Part shown: positions 1-8,641 of the stretch, piece after piece
Layout: every line of letters begins with the position of its first letter
Position numbering within the stretch: position 1 is the stretch's first letter
DNA from: an uncultured Peptostreptococcaceae bacterium
Lineage (GTDB): Bacteria > Bacillota > Clostridia > Tissierellales > Peptoniphilaceae
Reading direction: 5' to 3'
Assembly: GCA_945910665.1 (NCBI GenBank)
Contig: CAMDZK010000003.1
Location: forward strand, 1-16,751
DNA length: 16,751 nucleotides
The notes under the pieces: model-generated
Seen by the model: only the letters and a program-made list of their open reading frames with translations
Database searches by the model: none
What the model was told of the DNA's origin: nothing
Made by a program: the position numbers and the translations under genes

Positions 1-1025
1 CTTCATTGGTGCGATGGTCTTTCACCATAGAATAAGGGTGGAAAACATAGGATCTAATTTGTGACCCCCAGGCTATTTGTGAATAACTGCCTTGACTGTC
101 TTCAATTTTTTCTTTTTGTTCTTCTTCTTTGATTTGAATGAGTTTTGCCACGAGCATTTTCATGGCGGAATCCCTGTTTAAGTGCTGACTGCGTTCATTT
201 TGGGATTGGACGACGATTCCTGTAGGAATATGTTGGATGCGCACGGCAGAATCCGTCGTGTTGACGTGTTGACCGCCAGCTCCTGAAGCCCTGTACGTGT
301 CGATTTTTAAGTCCTTTGCATCGATTTCAATCTCTCCAATATCATCTAATTCTGGAAACACATCGACGCTGGCAAAGGATGTGTGGCGCCTTCCCGATGT
401 ATCAAAGGGAGAGATGCGCACCAAGCGGTGAACGCCCTTTTCGCCTTTTAAATTTCCATAGGCATAGGCCCCTTGCACAGAAAATGTGACGGACTTTAAC
501 CCACCTTCTGTGTCGTAGTTGGAGTCTAGTTCTTTGAATGTATAGCCTTCGTCTTGTGTGAAGCGAGAATACATGCGGTAAAGCATTTCTGCCCAGTCTT
601 GTGCTTCCAGCCCGCCCGCTCCCGCGTGGATGGACACAATAGCTGCATTGGCATCGTGTTCTCCATTTAAAAGCAATTTCAAACTGAGGGCTTCAAATTG
701 CGCATCCAAAGCCTCTAAATGGCCTTTGACTTCTTTAATATAGTCGTACGTTCCCTCTTCTTCCATGAGCTCGATGAGAAGCGCTCCTTCTTCCACTTGC
801 TCCATCGCTTCGTGAAAAGAGTCGACCACACTTTTTAGGGCTTGCAATTCGCCGATGGTCTTTTGGGCCGATTCTACATCGTCCCAAAATCCCGCTTCTG
901 TCGTCGTTTTTTCTAATTCTTCTTTATTTTGTTCCAGTCGAGGGATGTCAAAGAGACTCTCCTAACTCGGTTAATTGCTTCTTGTACTCTTCAAATGACG
1001 CTTTATATTCGTATAAATTTTCCAT
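1..1025 (-). CDS. prfB: Peptide chain release factor 2, 3' end outside the window, with programmed +1 frameshift
   Basis: Class I release factor that reads UGA and UAA in the ribosomal A site and triggers peptidyl-tRNA hydrolysis. The start is ATG at 1025-1023, and its ribosome site AAGGAG overlaps the secA stop codon only 8 bases upstream. The first 25 codons end in an in-frame TGA at 950-948; the remaining coding sequence continues in the +1 frame. After the shift I can read the family's landmarks: GAGG in the middle domain, the SPF codon-recognition tripeptide in ISPFDTSGRRHTSF, and the catalytic GGQ in ASGAGGQHVNTTDSAV. About 340 residues are visible; the family is about 365-370 long, so roughly the last 30 are missing at the left edge. 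The usual GAGGTEA reads GAGGLEA here, a small oddity. It lies downstream of secA in one transcription unit. Confidence 0.97.
947..963 (-). promoter_or_regulatory. prfB programmed +1 ribosomal frameshift site
   Basis: Read on the minus strand, a Shine-Dalgarno-like AGGAG (963-959) stands just upstream of CTT TGA C (953-947). This is the standard RF2 autoregulation site: when RF2 is scarce, the ribosome slips from CTT to TTT and enters the +1 frame instead of stopping at UGA codon 26. The downstream +1 frame gives an uninterrupted RF2 sequence, which is direct evidence that the shift is needed here and is not a sequencing error. Confidence 0.96.
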
Positions 1026-1033
1026 AGTGCTCC

Positions 1034-3769
1034 TTATGCTAATTTACCGTGGCATTTCTTATATTTTTTGCCGCTACCACAAGGGCAGGGGTCATTAGGC
1101 CCAATTTTCTTTCCTTTGACCACGGTTTGCTGTTTTTCTCCCGTGTTTTGGTTCGGTCCTTGTTCAATGCCTTGTTGTTGGGATTTTCTTTCCACTTTTT
1201 TCGTATCAAAGGACAAATTGAACAAATATTTGAGTGTATCTTCTTGGATGCTCGCGTTCATCTCTTCAAACATTTGATAGCCTTCATTGGCAAAGGCGCG
1301 CACGGGGTCTTCTTGTCCATAGGCGCGGATGCCAATTCCTTGACGTAGCTGATCCATTGCGTCAATGTGGTCCATCCACTTTTGGTCGACGACGCGGAGC
1401 ATGATGACGCGCTCAATTTCACGCATGGCCTCTTCGCCAATATGGCGTTCCCGTTCTGCGTAGAAGGCTTTGGCTCTTTCTAAAATAAAGGCGACAAGCT
1501 CGTTTCGAGAATTGCCAGTGAAGCTCGATACGTCACCTAATTCTTTCGACAACACACTTCCTTGTAAATAGAAGGAAAGCCCTTCTGTATTCCAGTCAGA
1601 TGTATTGTCAGAACCGTTGGTATATTGTTCCACCGTATGTTCCACAACACCTTCAAGCATTCCCATGATACTTTCGTACATGTTTTCGCCATCTAAAACT
1701 CTGCGTCTTTCTTCGTAGATGACTTTTCTTTGCTTATTCATGACATCGTCGTATTGGAGGACGTGTTTACGAATGGAGAAATTGTTGGACTCGACTTTCT
1801 TTTGGGCACGTTCAATGACACTTGTCAGCATGCCCCCTTCAATCACTTCATCGCCCGCGTATTTTGCAATCATACGTTGGGCGTTTTCTCCGCCAAACAG
1901 ACGCATTAAATCGTCTGTGAGAGAGATAAAGAAGCGAGAAGAACCTGGGTCGCCTTGACGTCCGGAACGTCCGCGAAGCTGATTGTCGATACGGCGCGAC
2001 TCGTGGCGTTCTGTACCAATAATGCACAGTCCACCGACTTCGACGACGCGTTTTGCTTCAGCGTCCGTTTCAACTTTAAATTTCTTGAGTAACTCTTGGA
2101 AAATCGCACGAGCTGCGAGAATGTCGTGGTCGTCTGTTGCATTAAAGGTATCCACTTGATCGATGGTCTCTTTTTCATAGCCCCGTTTTTTCATTTCTGC
2201 TTTGGCCATGTGTTCGGGGTTACCGCCTAAGATAATGTCCGTACCACGTCCGGCCATGTTGGTAGCGATGGTCACAGCACCAAAACGACCAGCTTGAGCG
2301 ACAATTTCCGCCTCTCGTTCGTGTTGCTTGGCATTTAATACGTCGTGCTTTACGCCTGCACGCTTGAGCATGCCTGATAGTTTTTCTGAGTTTTCGATGG
2401 TAATTGTACCCACGAGGATTGGTTGTCCGGTTTCGTGAATGCGTTTGATTTCATCGACAATTCCTTTGAATTTTCCTTCATCGGAGGTATACACTTGGTC
2501 TTCGTTATCCACACGTTGCACTTCTTTGTTGGTGGGGATTTCGATAACGTCCATGTTGTAGATTTCTCTAAACTCTTCTTCTTCCGTCTTTGCTGTACCG
2601 GTCATACCAGCCAGTTTTTCGTACATGCGGAAGTAGTTTTGAAACGTAATCGTCGCTAGTGTTTTGGATTCGCTTTTTACATTGACTCGCTCTTTTGCTT
2701 CAATTGCTTGATGCAATCCATCAGAATAACGACGACCTTCCATGATACGGCCCGTGAATTCATCGACGATTAAGACTTCATCGTCCTTCACCACGTAGTC
2801 AATATCTCGATGCATTCCATAGCGCGCTTTCAAAGCTTGGTTGACGTGATGGGCAATTTCCATATTGTTGGGGTCAGATAAGTTTTCAACACCAAAAAAT
2901 TTCTCCGCTTTTCCTGTTCCAATTTCTGTGAGGGAAGCGGTTTTTCTCTTTTCGTCTAAAACATAGTCCACCGTTTCTTCTTTCAATTCTCGGTCAAAAA
3001 TGTCTGTCTTTTCATTGGGGTCTAAAATACGACCGGTCAAATTGGACACAAAGCGGTCCGCTTGGGTGTACATATCGGTGGATTTATCTCCTTCGCCGGA
3101 GATAATCAGTGGCGTTCTCGCCTCATCCACCAAGATGGAGTCCACCTCATCGACGATGGCATAATGCAAATCTCGTTGCACTGCATCTTTTTTATAAATG
3201 ACCATGTTGTCGCGCAAATAGTCGAAACCGAACTGGTTGTTCGTTCCATAGGTAATATCTGCCGCGTAGTTTTCTTTTCTTTCTTCTTTATCGAGGCCAT
3301 ACAAAATACAGCCCACGCTCATGCCTAGAAATTCGAAGATTTTTCCCATCCAATCTCGGTCCCGTTGGGCTAAGTAGTCGTTGACGGTGACGATATGGAC
3401 GCCTTTTCCTTCAATGGCATTTAAATAGGCAGGGAGCGTTGCAACTAATGTTTTTCCTTCCCCTGTGCGCATCTCCGCAATTCTTCCTTGGTGAAGGATA
3501 ATCCCACCCATAATTTGCACGGGGTAGTGTTTCATGCCAAGGACGCGAAATGCCGCTTCTCGTACGACGGCAAAAGCTTCGGGAAGGAGCTCATCTAAGG
3601 TTTCTCCTTTTTGAAAGCGCTCTTTAAATTCGATTGTTTTTTGTGCTAACTCGTCATCGGACAGCTTTTCCATCGTTTTTTCGTAATCTATAACTGCGTT
3701 GACGAGGGGTTTTATTTTCTTTATTTCTCGCGATGATGAGTCGCCAAAAATTTTCTTGAATATACTCAC
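1034..3769 (-). CDS. secA: Protein translocase ATPase SecA
   Basis: Motor ATPase that drives unfolded preproteins through the SecYEG channel at the inner face of the membrane. An ATG upstream at 3814 is in frame, but I prefer GTG at 3769-3767, because it has AGGAG seven bases before it and gives the conserved SecA start MSIFKKIFG. That yields 911 residues. Walker A is MRTGEGKT (GEGKT at 103-107), the DEVD helicase motif is at 207-210, followed by the conserved [13 protein letters not shown], and [14 protein letters not shown] and the arginine-rich [15 protein letters not shown] are present further on. The C-terminus is the zinc-binding tail with Cys895, Cys897, Cys906 and His907, which contacts SecB or ribosomes in other species. 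It has its own promoter downstream of the hpf terminator and is followed 8 bases later by prfB. Confidence 0.98.
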   Translation of the reverse strand: MSIFKKIFGDSSSREIKKIKPLVNAVIDYEKTMEKLSDDELAQKTIEFKERFQKGETLDELLPEAFAVVREAAFRVLGMKHYPVQIMGGIILHQGRIAEMRTGEGKTLVATLPAYLNAIEGKGVHIVTVNDYLAQRDRDWMGKIFEFLGMSVGCILYGLDKEERKENYAADITYGTNNQFGFDYLRDNMVIYKKDAVQRDLHYAIVDEVDSILVDEARTPLIISGEGDKSTDMYTQADRFVSNLTGRILDPNEKTDIFDRELKEETVDYVLDEKRKTASLTEIGTGKAEKFFGVENLSDPNNMEIAHHVNQALKARYGMHRDIDYVVKDDEVLIVDEFTGRIMEGRRYSDGLHQAIEAKERVNVKSESKTLATITFQNYFRMYEKLAGMTGTAKTEEEEFREIYNMDVIEIPTNKEVQRVDNEDQVYTSDEGKFKGIVDEIKRIHETGQPILVGTITIENSEKLSGMLKRAGVKHDVLNAKQHEREAEIVAQAGRFGAVTIATNMAGRGTDIILGGNPEHMAKAEMKKRGYEKETIDQVDTFNATDDHDILAARAIFQELLKKFKVETDAEAKRVVEVGGLCIIGTERHESRRIDNQLRGRSGRQGDPGSSRFFISLTDDLMRLFGGENAQRMIAKYAGDEVIEGGMLTSVIERAQKKVESNNFSIRKHVLQYDDVMNKQRKVIYEERRRVLDGENMYESIMGMLEGVVEHTVEQYTNGSDNTSDWNTEGLSFYLQGSVLSKELGDVSSFTGNSRNELVAFILERAKAFYAERERHIGEEAMREIERVIMLRVVDQKWMDHIDAMDQLRQGIGIRAYGQEDPVRAFANEGYQMFEEMNASIQEDTLKYLFNLSFDTKKVERKSQQQGIEQGPNQNTGEKQQTVVKGKKIGPNDPCPCGSGKKYKKCHGKLA

Positions 3770-3819
3770 ATTCCATCTCCTGATTGTTTCGTGTTCTAAC
3801 GCGTGTGAATCCACCTTTT

Positions 3820-3848
3820 ATTGTATCACTTCAAGGGATTTGACACAA
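3820..3848 (-). promoter_or_regulatory. Promoter of secA-prfB
   Basis: Minus-strand -35 TTGTGT (3848-3843), 17-base spacer, -10 TACAAT (3825-3820), lying between the hpf terminator and the secA start. It gives a leader of roughly 45 bases to the GTG start and supports that start over the upstream ATG at 3814, which would sit almost at the transcription start. Confidence 0.65.
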
Positions 3849-3856
3849 TTTTTGCA

Positions 3857-3882
3857 CAAAAAAACCAGCATCGCTGCTGGTT
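3857..3882 (-). terminator. Rho-independent terminator after hpf
   Basis: An 8-bp stem, AACCAGCA/TGCTGGTT with a 4-base loop (arms 3863-3870 and 3875-3882), is followed on the minus strand by a T-rich run. It begins 4 bases after the hpf TAG stop at 3889-3887, so hpf and secA appear to be separate transcription units, with some read-through possible. Confidence 0.85.
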
Positions 3883-3886
3883 ATTT

Positions 3887-4426
3887 CTACTCTGCTTCTA
3901 TGAGTCCGTAATTTCCGTCGTTTCGTTTGTAAATGACGTGGACTTCGTCGGATTCTCCATCTCTGTATACGAAGAAGTTATGTCCTAAAAGTTCCATCTG
4001 CATGGCGGCTTCTTCTGGCATCATAGGTTTTAAATCAAAACGTTTTGTCTTTACGATTCGTTTGTCTTCGTCTGCTTTTTCCACAGTTTCTGTTTCGTAT
4101 GTTTCAATGTTATCGAAGCGAATCGATTGGTCGTGACTGTGACGCTTTTGGAGTTTTGTTTTGTATTTACGAATTTGGGATTCGAGGGCGTCGACAGTGC
4201 GGTCGATGGATGTGTACAAATCATCTGAAGATTGCTCGGAGCGTAAAATCGTTCCTGGGAGTCTAATTGTAACTTCTGCAATCCGACGATCTTTTTCAGC
4301 AGAGAAAGTCACTTTGCCATCTAAATCATTTTGAAAATATTTAGAGAGTCGTCCGTACTTTTTGTCTGCCACTTCACGAAGAGAATCCGTGATATCGATG
4401 TTTTTTCCTACATAATGGAGTTTCAT
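3887..4426 (-). CDS. hpf: Long-form ribosome hibernation promoting factor (S30AE family)
   Basis: Binds the 30S decoding region and pairs ribosomes into inactive 100S dimers during slow growth or stress. At 179 residues this is the long form: the N-terminal S30AE domain (about 1-105, beginning MKLHYVGKNIDITDSLRE) is followed by a charged linker and the C-terminal dimerisation domain (about 122-179, with KRFDLKPMMPEEAAMQMELLG). The start at 4426 has AAAGGAGG seven bases upstream. hpf directly before secA and prfB is the order known from Bacillus subtilis (yvyD-secA-prfB). No sigma-B or sigma-H type promoter is convincing in its leader. Confidence 0.95.
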   Translation of the reverse strand: MKLHYVGKNIDITDSLREVADKKYGRLSKYFQNDLDGKVTFSAEKDRRIAEVTIRLPGTILRSEQSSDDLYTSIDRTVDALESQIRKYKTKLQKRHSHDQSIRFDNIETYETETVEKADEDKRIVKTKRFDLKPMMPEEAAMQMELLGHNFFVYRDGESDEVHVIYKRNDGNYGLIEAE

Positions 4427-4449
4427 TATTCTTCCTCCTTTATTTTTTC

Positions 4450-4470
4450 GAGAGAAAAAAACCTTCTCTC
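4450..4470. repeat. Small inverted repeat in the hpf leader
   Basis: GAGAGAA (4450-4456) and TTCTCTC (4464-4470) form a 7-bp inverted repeat with a 7-base A-rich centre, starting 23 bases upstream of the hpf start codon. It could fold weakly in the leader RNA or be a protein site. There is no T-run placed to make it a terminator for the minus strand. Confidence 0.4.
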
Positions 4471-4603
4471 TTATATCTTTTATATACCCTTCTTTTTACA
4501 AACTATTTACATTCACTTTTAAACTTTTATCATGACGAAGACTCTCCATTCATGATATGATAGTATAATTAACAGTGTATGCACAATTCCTATAAATATC
4601 CAT

Positions 4604-4663
4604 TGTGGATAATGTGGGTAAATTTGTGGAAAACGAGGATTTGGGCCAAAAAACTGTGGATAA
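4604..4663 (+). repeat. Cluster of four DnaA-box-like nonamers
   Basis: Two perfect DnaA boxes in TGTGGATAA orientation (4604-4612 and 4655-4663) flank two one-mismatch copies, TGTGGGTAA (4613-4621) and TGTGGAAAA (4625-4633), all pointing the same way. A further one-mismatch copy in the opposite direction, GTATGCACA, is at 4577-4585. Surrounding DNA is AT-rich and transcription diverges from here. What is seen is the motif cluster; a role as origin, DnaA-titration site or DnaA-controlled promoter is inference. Confidence 0.6.
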
Positions 4664-4745
4664 CTTTGTTTTTGGTTTTTTAGTACAAAAATCAATTGAA
4701 TTTTAATTAGATTTGCTTGTTTAAGCTTTAGTATTGGAGGTTTTT

Positions 4746-5678
4746 ATGCGCGATGTACGCATCGGCAAGCGCACATTAAAGACGGCGATTGCTGTGGTCT
4801 TATCGCTGATGATTGGAAGACTTGTCAATTTGCAACAGCCCTTGATGGCTGGCTTCTCTGCGATTGTCGTGATGCAAAGTAGTTTATTCAGCTCCTTAGA
4901 TCAGGGGAAGAACCGCTTGTTGGCAACGATTACAGGAGCGATCGTCGCATGTATCATCAGTTGGAGTGGTTTCACCAACTATTTTACCATCGGCCTGGGG
5001 ACGATCGTCATTATTCTAATTTGTAATATTTTCGATTGGAAAGGAAGCATCACTTTAGGTTGTATGGTTATGCTTGTAATTCTCGTAGATGTGGGAGATC
5101 GCAATGCTCTCGTATATGCTGTGAACCGTACTTTGGATACATTTATTGGAATTGCCGTGGGAAGTTTAGTCAATTGGTTTGTGTTTCCTCCACATCCCTT
5201 GCGGTGGATTTTTGAATCGTATGCCTCGATTGAGCGGGACTTGTTTATAGAATTTAGAGAATTCATCGAAGATGAAGAGGAAATTGAAATCCGTCTCATT
5301 CAAGAAGAGTTAGTTCGTGTCGACAAAGAATACAACGCTTTAACCAATCAATATAAGGTGCAACTTGTCAAAGAAAAAGAGCTGGCTCATTTGGAAGAAG
5401 TCAATCGTCTTTTATTTCAAGTGGTGAGCCATATGACGGTCGTTGGTGCGAGCAATGACAACAGCGTGCTTTCAAGACGGGCATTAAAAAAGGTTCGTCG
5501 CATTATGCCAGATATTCGCACACACCAGTCCATATCCAGTCATGACTTGTACGATGATATTTATTCGTATCATATTGAACGAATTGCAGAACTTCTTTTG
5601 ATTCTCAGAGAAAAAATTCACGCCATTTATGATGACAACCCGGATGCCTATAATTCAATGAAAGAACCCGTCGAATGA
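4746..5678 (+). CDS. FUSC / aromatic acid exporter family membrane protein (YqjA-like)
   Basis: Predicted inner-membrane protein of the ArAE/FUSC superfamily, members of which are proposed to export aromatic acids; the substrate here is unknown. An in-frame TTG at 4734 lies inside the ribosome site, so I start at ATG 4746, five bases after TTGGAGG, giving 310 residues beginning MRDVRIGKRTLKTAIAV. The N-terminal half (about 10-145) is a run of hydrophobic helices with short loops, including MAGFSAIVVMQ and the charged SLDQGKNRLLATITGA. The C-terminal half is soluble and acidic with coiled-coil character (for example EDEEEIEIRLIQEELVRV). This layout matches the two-domain family of 310-350 residues. 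It starts downstream of the DnaA-box cluster and ends inside its own terminator. Confidence 0.85.
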   Translation: MRDVRIGKRTLKTAIAVVLSLMIGRLVNLQQPLMAGFSAIVVMQSSLFSSLDQGKNRLLATITGAIVACIISWSGFTNYFTIGLGTIVIILICNIFDWKGSITLGCMVMLVILVDVGDRNALVYAVNRTLDTFIGIAVGSLVNWFVFPPHPLRWIFESYASIERDLFIEFREFIEDEEEIEIRLIQEELVRVDKEYNALTNQYKVQLVKEKELAHLEEVNRLLFQVVSHMTVVGASNDNSVLSRRALKKVRRIMPDIRTHQSISSHDLYDDIYSYHIERIAELLLILREKIHAIYDDNPDAYNSMKEPVE

Positions 5679-5692
5679 TGCGTTCTTTTTTT
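5661..5692 (+). terminator. Terminator overlapping the end of the FUSC gene
   Basis: AAAGAAC (5661-5667) pairs with GTTCTTT (5681-5687 region), with an inner CGTC/GATG helix and a GAAT loop, then a run of T to 5692. The last codons and the TGA stop of the FUSC gene lie inside the hairpin. It would separate this gene from the S9 peptidase downstream. Confidence 0.6.
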
Positions 5693-5734
5693 ATTGTAAC
5701 GGGTACAAATATAGAAAAGAAAGGACGTGATTTT

Positions 5735-7660
5735 ATGGAATGGACTCCAAAATCCCTGGAGAAATTTAATTTTTTATCGAATCTACAATTAAGTCCCTCT
5801 GGAAAAAAACTCATTTATACTTTGACTACAGCGAATCTAAAAAAAAATCGATATGATCACCGCATATACTTATACGATACGGAGCATCATCAAAGCATTC
5901 CCCTTACGGCAGGCCCCACGGATAACGGTGCCCAATGGGAAAATGAGAGTTCGATTTTATTTTCTTCTGGAAGAAATGAAGACAAAGAATCCTTCTCCCA
6001 AGAATACTATCGCATTAGTCCTTATGGGGGTGAGGCAGAACTGGCCTTTACGCTCCCTTTTTCTGACGCAGAAGTACATCCACTAGGCAATGGTACATTT
6101 ATTCTCTTAACGAGTGCCCAAAAGAAAGAAACACTAGAAAAACAAAAAGAAGACGACCCCCATGCAAAAGACTGGAGCGCCTTTGAAGAACTTCCCTATT
6201 GGTTTAACGGAAGAGGATATGTCGATCAAAAAGTTCCTCAACTCTACCTTTACGACGAAACATCAAAAGGTTTAACACCCATTACAGGAAAAGACATTGG
6301 CGTGCAAGAATTCCAGTTGAACGAGGATAAAACAAAAGCTCTTTTTGTCTGTCGAACGATTGAAAAAACAATGCCACTCCACAACAAGTATGCAGTATTA
6401 GATCTTCAAACGATGGAGTATGAACTTTTTGAACCTTTTGAAAAAGGAAGAATTCAAACGGCCTTTTTCTGGGGGGATGACATTATCATTTCCGCCCATC
6501 AATCCAACCGACAAGGCTTGAACGAACTGGGAGACTTGTATCGCGTGGACGGCAATGACGCGTCGCGCCTTTTCGATGCAGACTATGAGCTCGATTATGG
6601 AAGCACCGTGGGAAGCGATTTGCGTTATGGCGGCGGTCGATTCATGAAAGTAGATGGTGAATTTCTCTACGCCATCGTAACCAAAGAACACAATGGTGTG
6701 CTCATTCGTTACGATAAAGAGGGAAATATGGAGGTCTTAACACATCAGGATGGAAGTGTAGATGATTTTGATGTATTAAACGAGACTTTTTATACTTTAG
6801 GACTACACAATATGCGAGGGCAAGAATTATATGGCCAAGAAGGAAAAGCCCTCACTTCACACAACCCCACAAAAGAAACCTTCCCTATTGAGACCTTCAC
6901 CTTCACGACAAGAGGGAAAGAGAAAACTGGATTTTTTATTGCACCTCACAAAGAAGAGGGGAGAAAATACCCTGCACTTTTACTCATTCACGGTGGTCCA
7001 AAAACCGTCTATGGCGACGCTTTAATTCATGAAATGCAAGTACTGGCACAGGTTGGATTCTATGTCTTTTTCACGAATCCCCACGGTTCAGATGGCTACG
7101 GCCGCGAATTTATGGATATTCGCGGCAAATACGGCACAATTGACTATGATGATTTGATGGCAGCAACCGACGCATTTTTAGAAAAATGCCCAGATGCAAA
7201 CGAAGAAAAGCTTGGGGTGATGGGCGGTTCCTATGGTGGTTTTATGACGAACTGGATTATCGGGCATACCGACCGATTTAAGGCTGCCTGTTCCCAACGT
7301 TCCATTAGCAACTGGGTGAGTTTCTTTGGAAATTCTGACATTGGATACTATTTTGCCACCGATCAAATCACTGCAGACCCTTGGTCTAATCCTGACCTTT
7401 TGTGGGAAAAGTCACCGGTTCGGTAGGCAAATCAAGTAAAAACACCGACGCTCTTTTTACACAGTGACGAAGATTATCGCTGCTGGTTACCAGAAGGACT
7501 TCAAATGTATACTGCCCTTCGATATTTTGATGTACCTACACGCATGGTTGTCTTCCACGGTGAAAATCATGAGCTCTCCCGTTCGGGTAAACCTCAGTCG
7601 CGTATCAAACGACTAGAAGAAATCGTCTCTTGGTTTACGAAGTATCTAAAAGAAGAATAG
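5735..7660 (+). pseudogene. S9 family prolyl oligopeptidase-type serine peptidase with an internal amber stop
   Basis: The S9C acylaminoacyl-peptidase/YuxL-like layout is clear: an N-terminal beta-propeller (about 1-370) and a C-terminal alpha/beta-hydrolase domain (about 390-641). The start is ATG 5735, preceded by AAAGGA; an upstream in-frame ATG at 5675 overlaps the FUSC stop and has no support. The nucleophile is Ser499 in GGSYGG. The frame meets TAG at 7424-7426 (codon 564) and then continues in the same frame, without any shift, to TAG at 7658-7660. The continuation is good family sequence: the catalytic Asp lies in HSDEDYRCW (about 580) and the catalytic His in HGENHELSRSG (about 612). 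The stop thus separates Ser from Asp and His, so a product ending there would be inactive. Relatives usually have Tyr at the stop position, one base from TAG. A recent nonsense mutation or a base-call error are the simplest explanations; read-through is possible. Confidence 0.9.
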
Positions 7661-7669
7661 GAGGGTTTT

Positions 7670-8614
7670 GTGGGATTTATACAGAAACTACAAACGAAAC
7701 ATCAAAATAACACTTTTGTACAATTTATTTCAGAACTCGTACGTCGTATTGGAGAAGACGAAGTGATCCAAGCAGGAGCAACACTCGCCTACTATTTATT
7801 TTTGAGTATGTTCCCCTTCCTCATCTTCTTGCTAAGTGTCCTCTCTTTTACTCCGCTCATTCAGAGTAATCTTATGACGGACTTACTCGCAATCTTACCA
7901 GACTCCGCGTCGGATATTGTGGGACCGATCCTCGAAGACTTAGTGAATTCAAGAAGCGGTGCTGTGTTGTCATTCTCTTTATTGTTGGCGTTATGGTCAG
8001 GTTCCAATGCGATGATGCAAGCGATGAAACTGATGAATCGCGCTTTTGATATCGATGAGCATCGAAGCTTCTTTGTAAAACGGGCACTTGCTGTCGTCTT
8101 TACGCTGCTTCTTGCCACGATGATTATTGCCGTGATGGTTGGCCCTATTTTTGGAGATGCCATCTTACGCTTTATCTTCCAATTTATCGGTGAAAACCCG
8201 ATCATTTCTACGGCGTGGGGTTGGATTCGCCAGCTGATTCCTTTAGGCATTCTAATCTTGGGCTTTATGGTCATTTATCGATATGCACCCGGATTTAAAA
8301 AAGAAAATCGCATTCGTTTTAAAGCTGCACTTTTCGGGGCAATCTTCGCCTCCGTTGGATGGTTGTTGGCTTCTTGGGCTTTCTCTATTTATGTCAATAA
8401 CTTTGCGAATTACGCCAACACGTATGGCAGTTTAGGGGGAGTCATTGTTCTCCTCGTGTGGTTGTATTTATCGTCGATCATATTTTTATTAGGTGCACAT
8501 ATTGCCGCAACCCATGTAATCATTACAAACAGAGGTGCATCTGCTGAAGAAAAGGATATCACGATCTACGAATACATCAGACAATACAACAAGGCAAATC
8601 GAATAAGAAATTGA
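7670..8614 (+). CDS. YihY/BrkB family inner membrane protein
   Basis: Polytopic membrane protein of the YihY/virulence-factor BrkB family (once wrongly annotated as RNase BN); the biochemical role is not established. The 314-residue length fits. It starts at GTG 7670, with AGGAGG overlapping the stop codon of the peptidase nine bases upstream. Family features include the amphipathic start, AGATLAYYLFLSMFPFLIF, the ALWSGSNAMMQAMKLMNRAFD segment, and YGSLGGVIVLLVWLYLSS near the C-terminus, with about six membrane helices. Its tight coupling to the S9 gene suggests co-transcription, so an amber stop upstream could have polar effects on it. It ends at the convergent terminator at 8614-8641. Confidence 0.9.
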   Translation: MGFIQKLQTKHQNNTFVQFISELVRRIGEDEVIQAGATLAYYLFLSMFPFLIFLLSVLSFTPLIQSNLMTDLLAILPDSASDIVGPILEDLVNSRSGAVLSFSLLLALWSGSNAMMQAMKLMNRAFDIDEHRSFFVKRALAVVFTLLLATMIIAVMVGPIFGDAILRFIFQFIGENPIISTAWGWIRQLIPLGILILGFMVIYRYAPGFKKENRIRFKAALFGAIFASVGWLLASWAFSIYVNNFANYANTYGSLGGVIVLLVWLYLSSIIFLLGAHIAATHVIITNRGASAEEKDITIYEYIRQYNKANRIRN

Positions 8615-8641
8615 AAAGGAGTCGATGATTCGACTCCTTTT
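8614..8641. terminator. Bidirectional terminator between convergent YihY and ABC genes
   Basis: A perfect 12-bp inverted repeat, AAAAGGAGTCGA and its complement (8614-8625 and 8630-8641), with loop TGAT. The left arm begins in the last base of the YihY TGA stop and the right arm ends in the ABC gene's TAA stop (8642-8640). The A/T ends supply a T-run in either direction. Confidence 0.85.

Larger units (their letters stand above)
4427..4745. promoter_or_regulatory. Divergent AT-rich intergenic region between hpf and the FUSC gene
   Basis: This region of about 320 bases separates minus-strand hpf from the plus-strand FUSC gene. It holds the hpf leader repeat, a plus-strand TATAAT (4564-4569) without a good -35, a weak minus-strand promoter candidate TTGTGC-N18-TATCAT (near 4588-4559) for hpf, and the cluster of DnaA-box-like nonamers at 4604-4663. 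No coding sequence is evident. The promoters named here are weak matches. Confidence 0.5.

Noticed and set aside
2505..2513. A perfect DnaA box TTATCCACA inside secA
   Set aside because: Isolated, in coding sequence, 2 kb from the cluster at 4604; one such match is expected by chance in several kb.
1049..3328. Several plus-strand frames opposite secA
   Set aside because: No ribosome sites, no family resemblance, fully covered by a well-conserved gene on the other strand.
3770..3814. SecA start at ATG 3814
   Set aside because: The extra 15 residues are not SecA-like, and GTG 3769 has AGGAG at good spacing and gives the conserved MSIFKKIF start.
4450..4470. Terminator in the hpf leader
   Set aside because: The repeat is A/T-rich with a weak stem and has no T-run after it in either direction.
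7424..7426. TAG as a pyrrolysine or reassigned codon
   Set aside because: S9 peptidases are not known pyrrolysine proteins, no pyl genes are in the window, and TAG ends hpf and the S9 gene itself normally.
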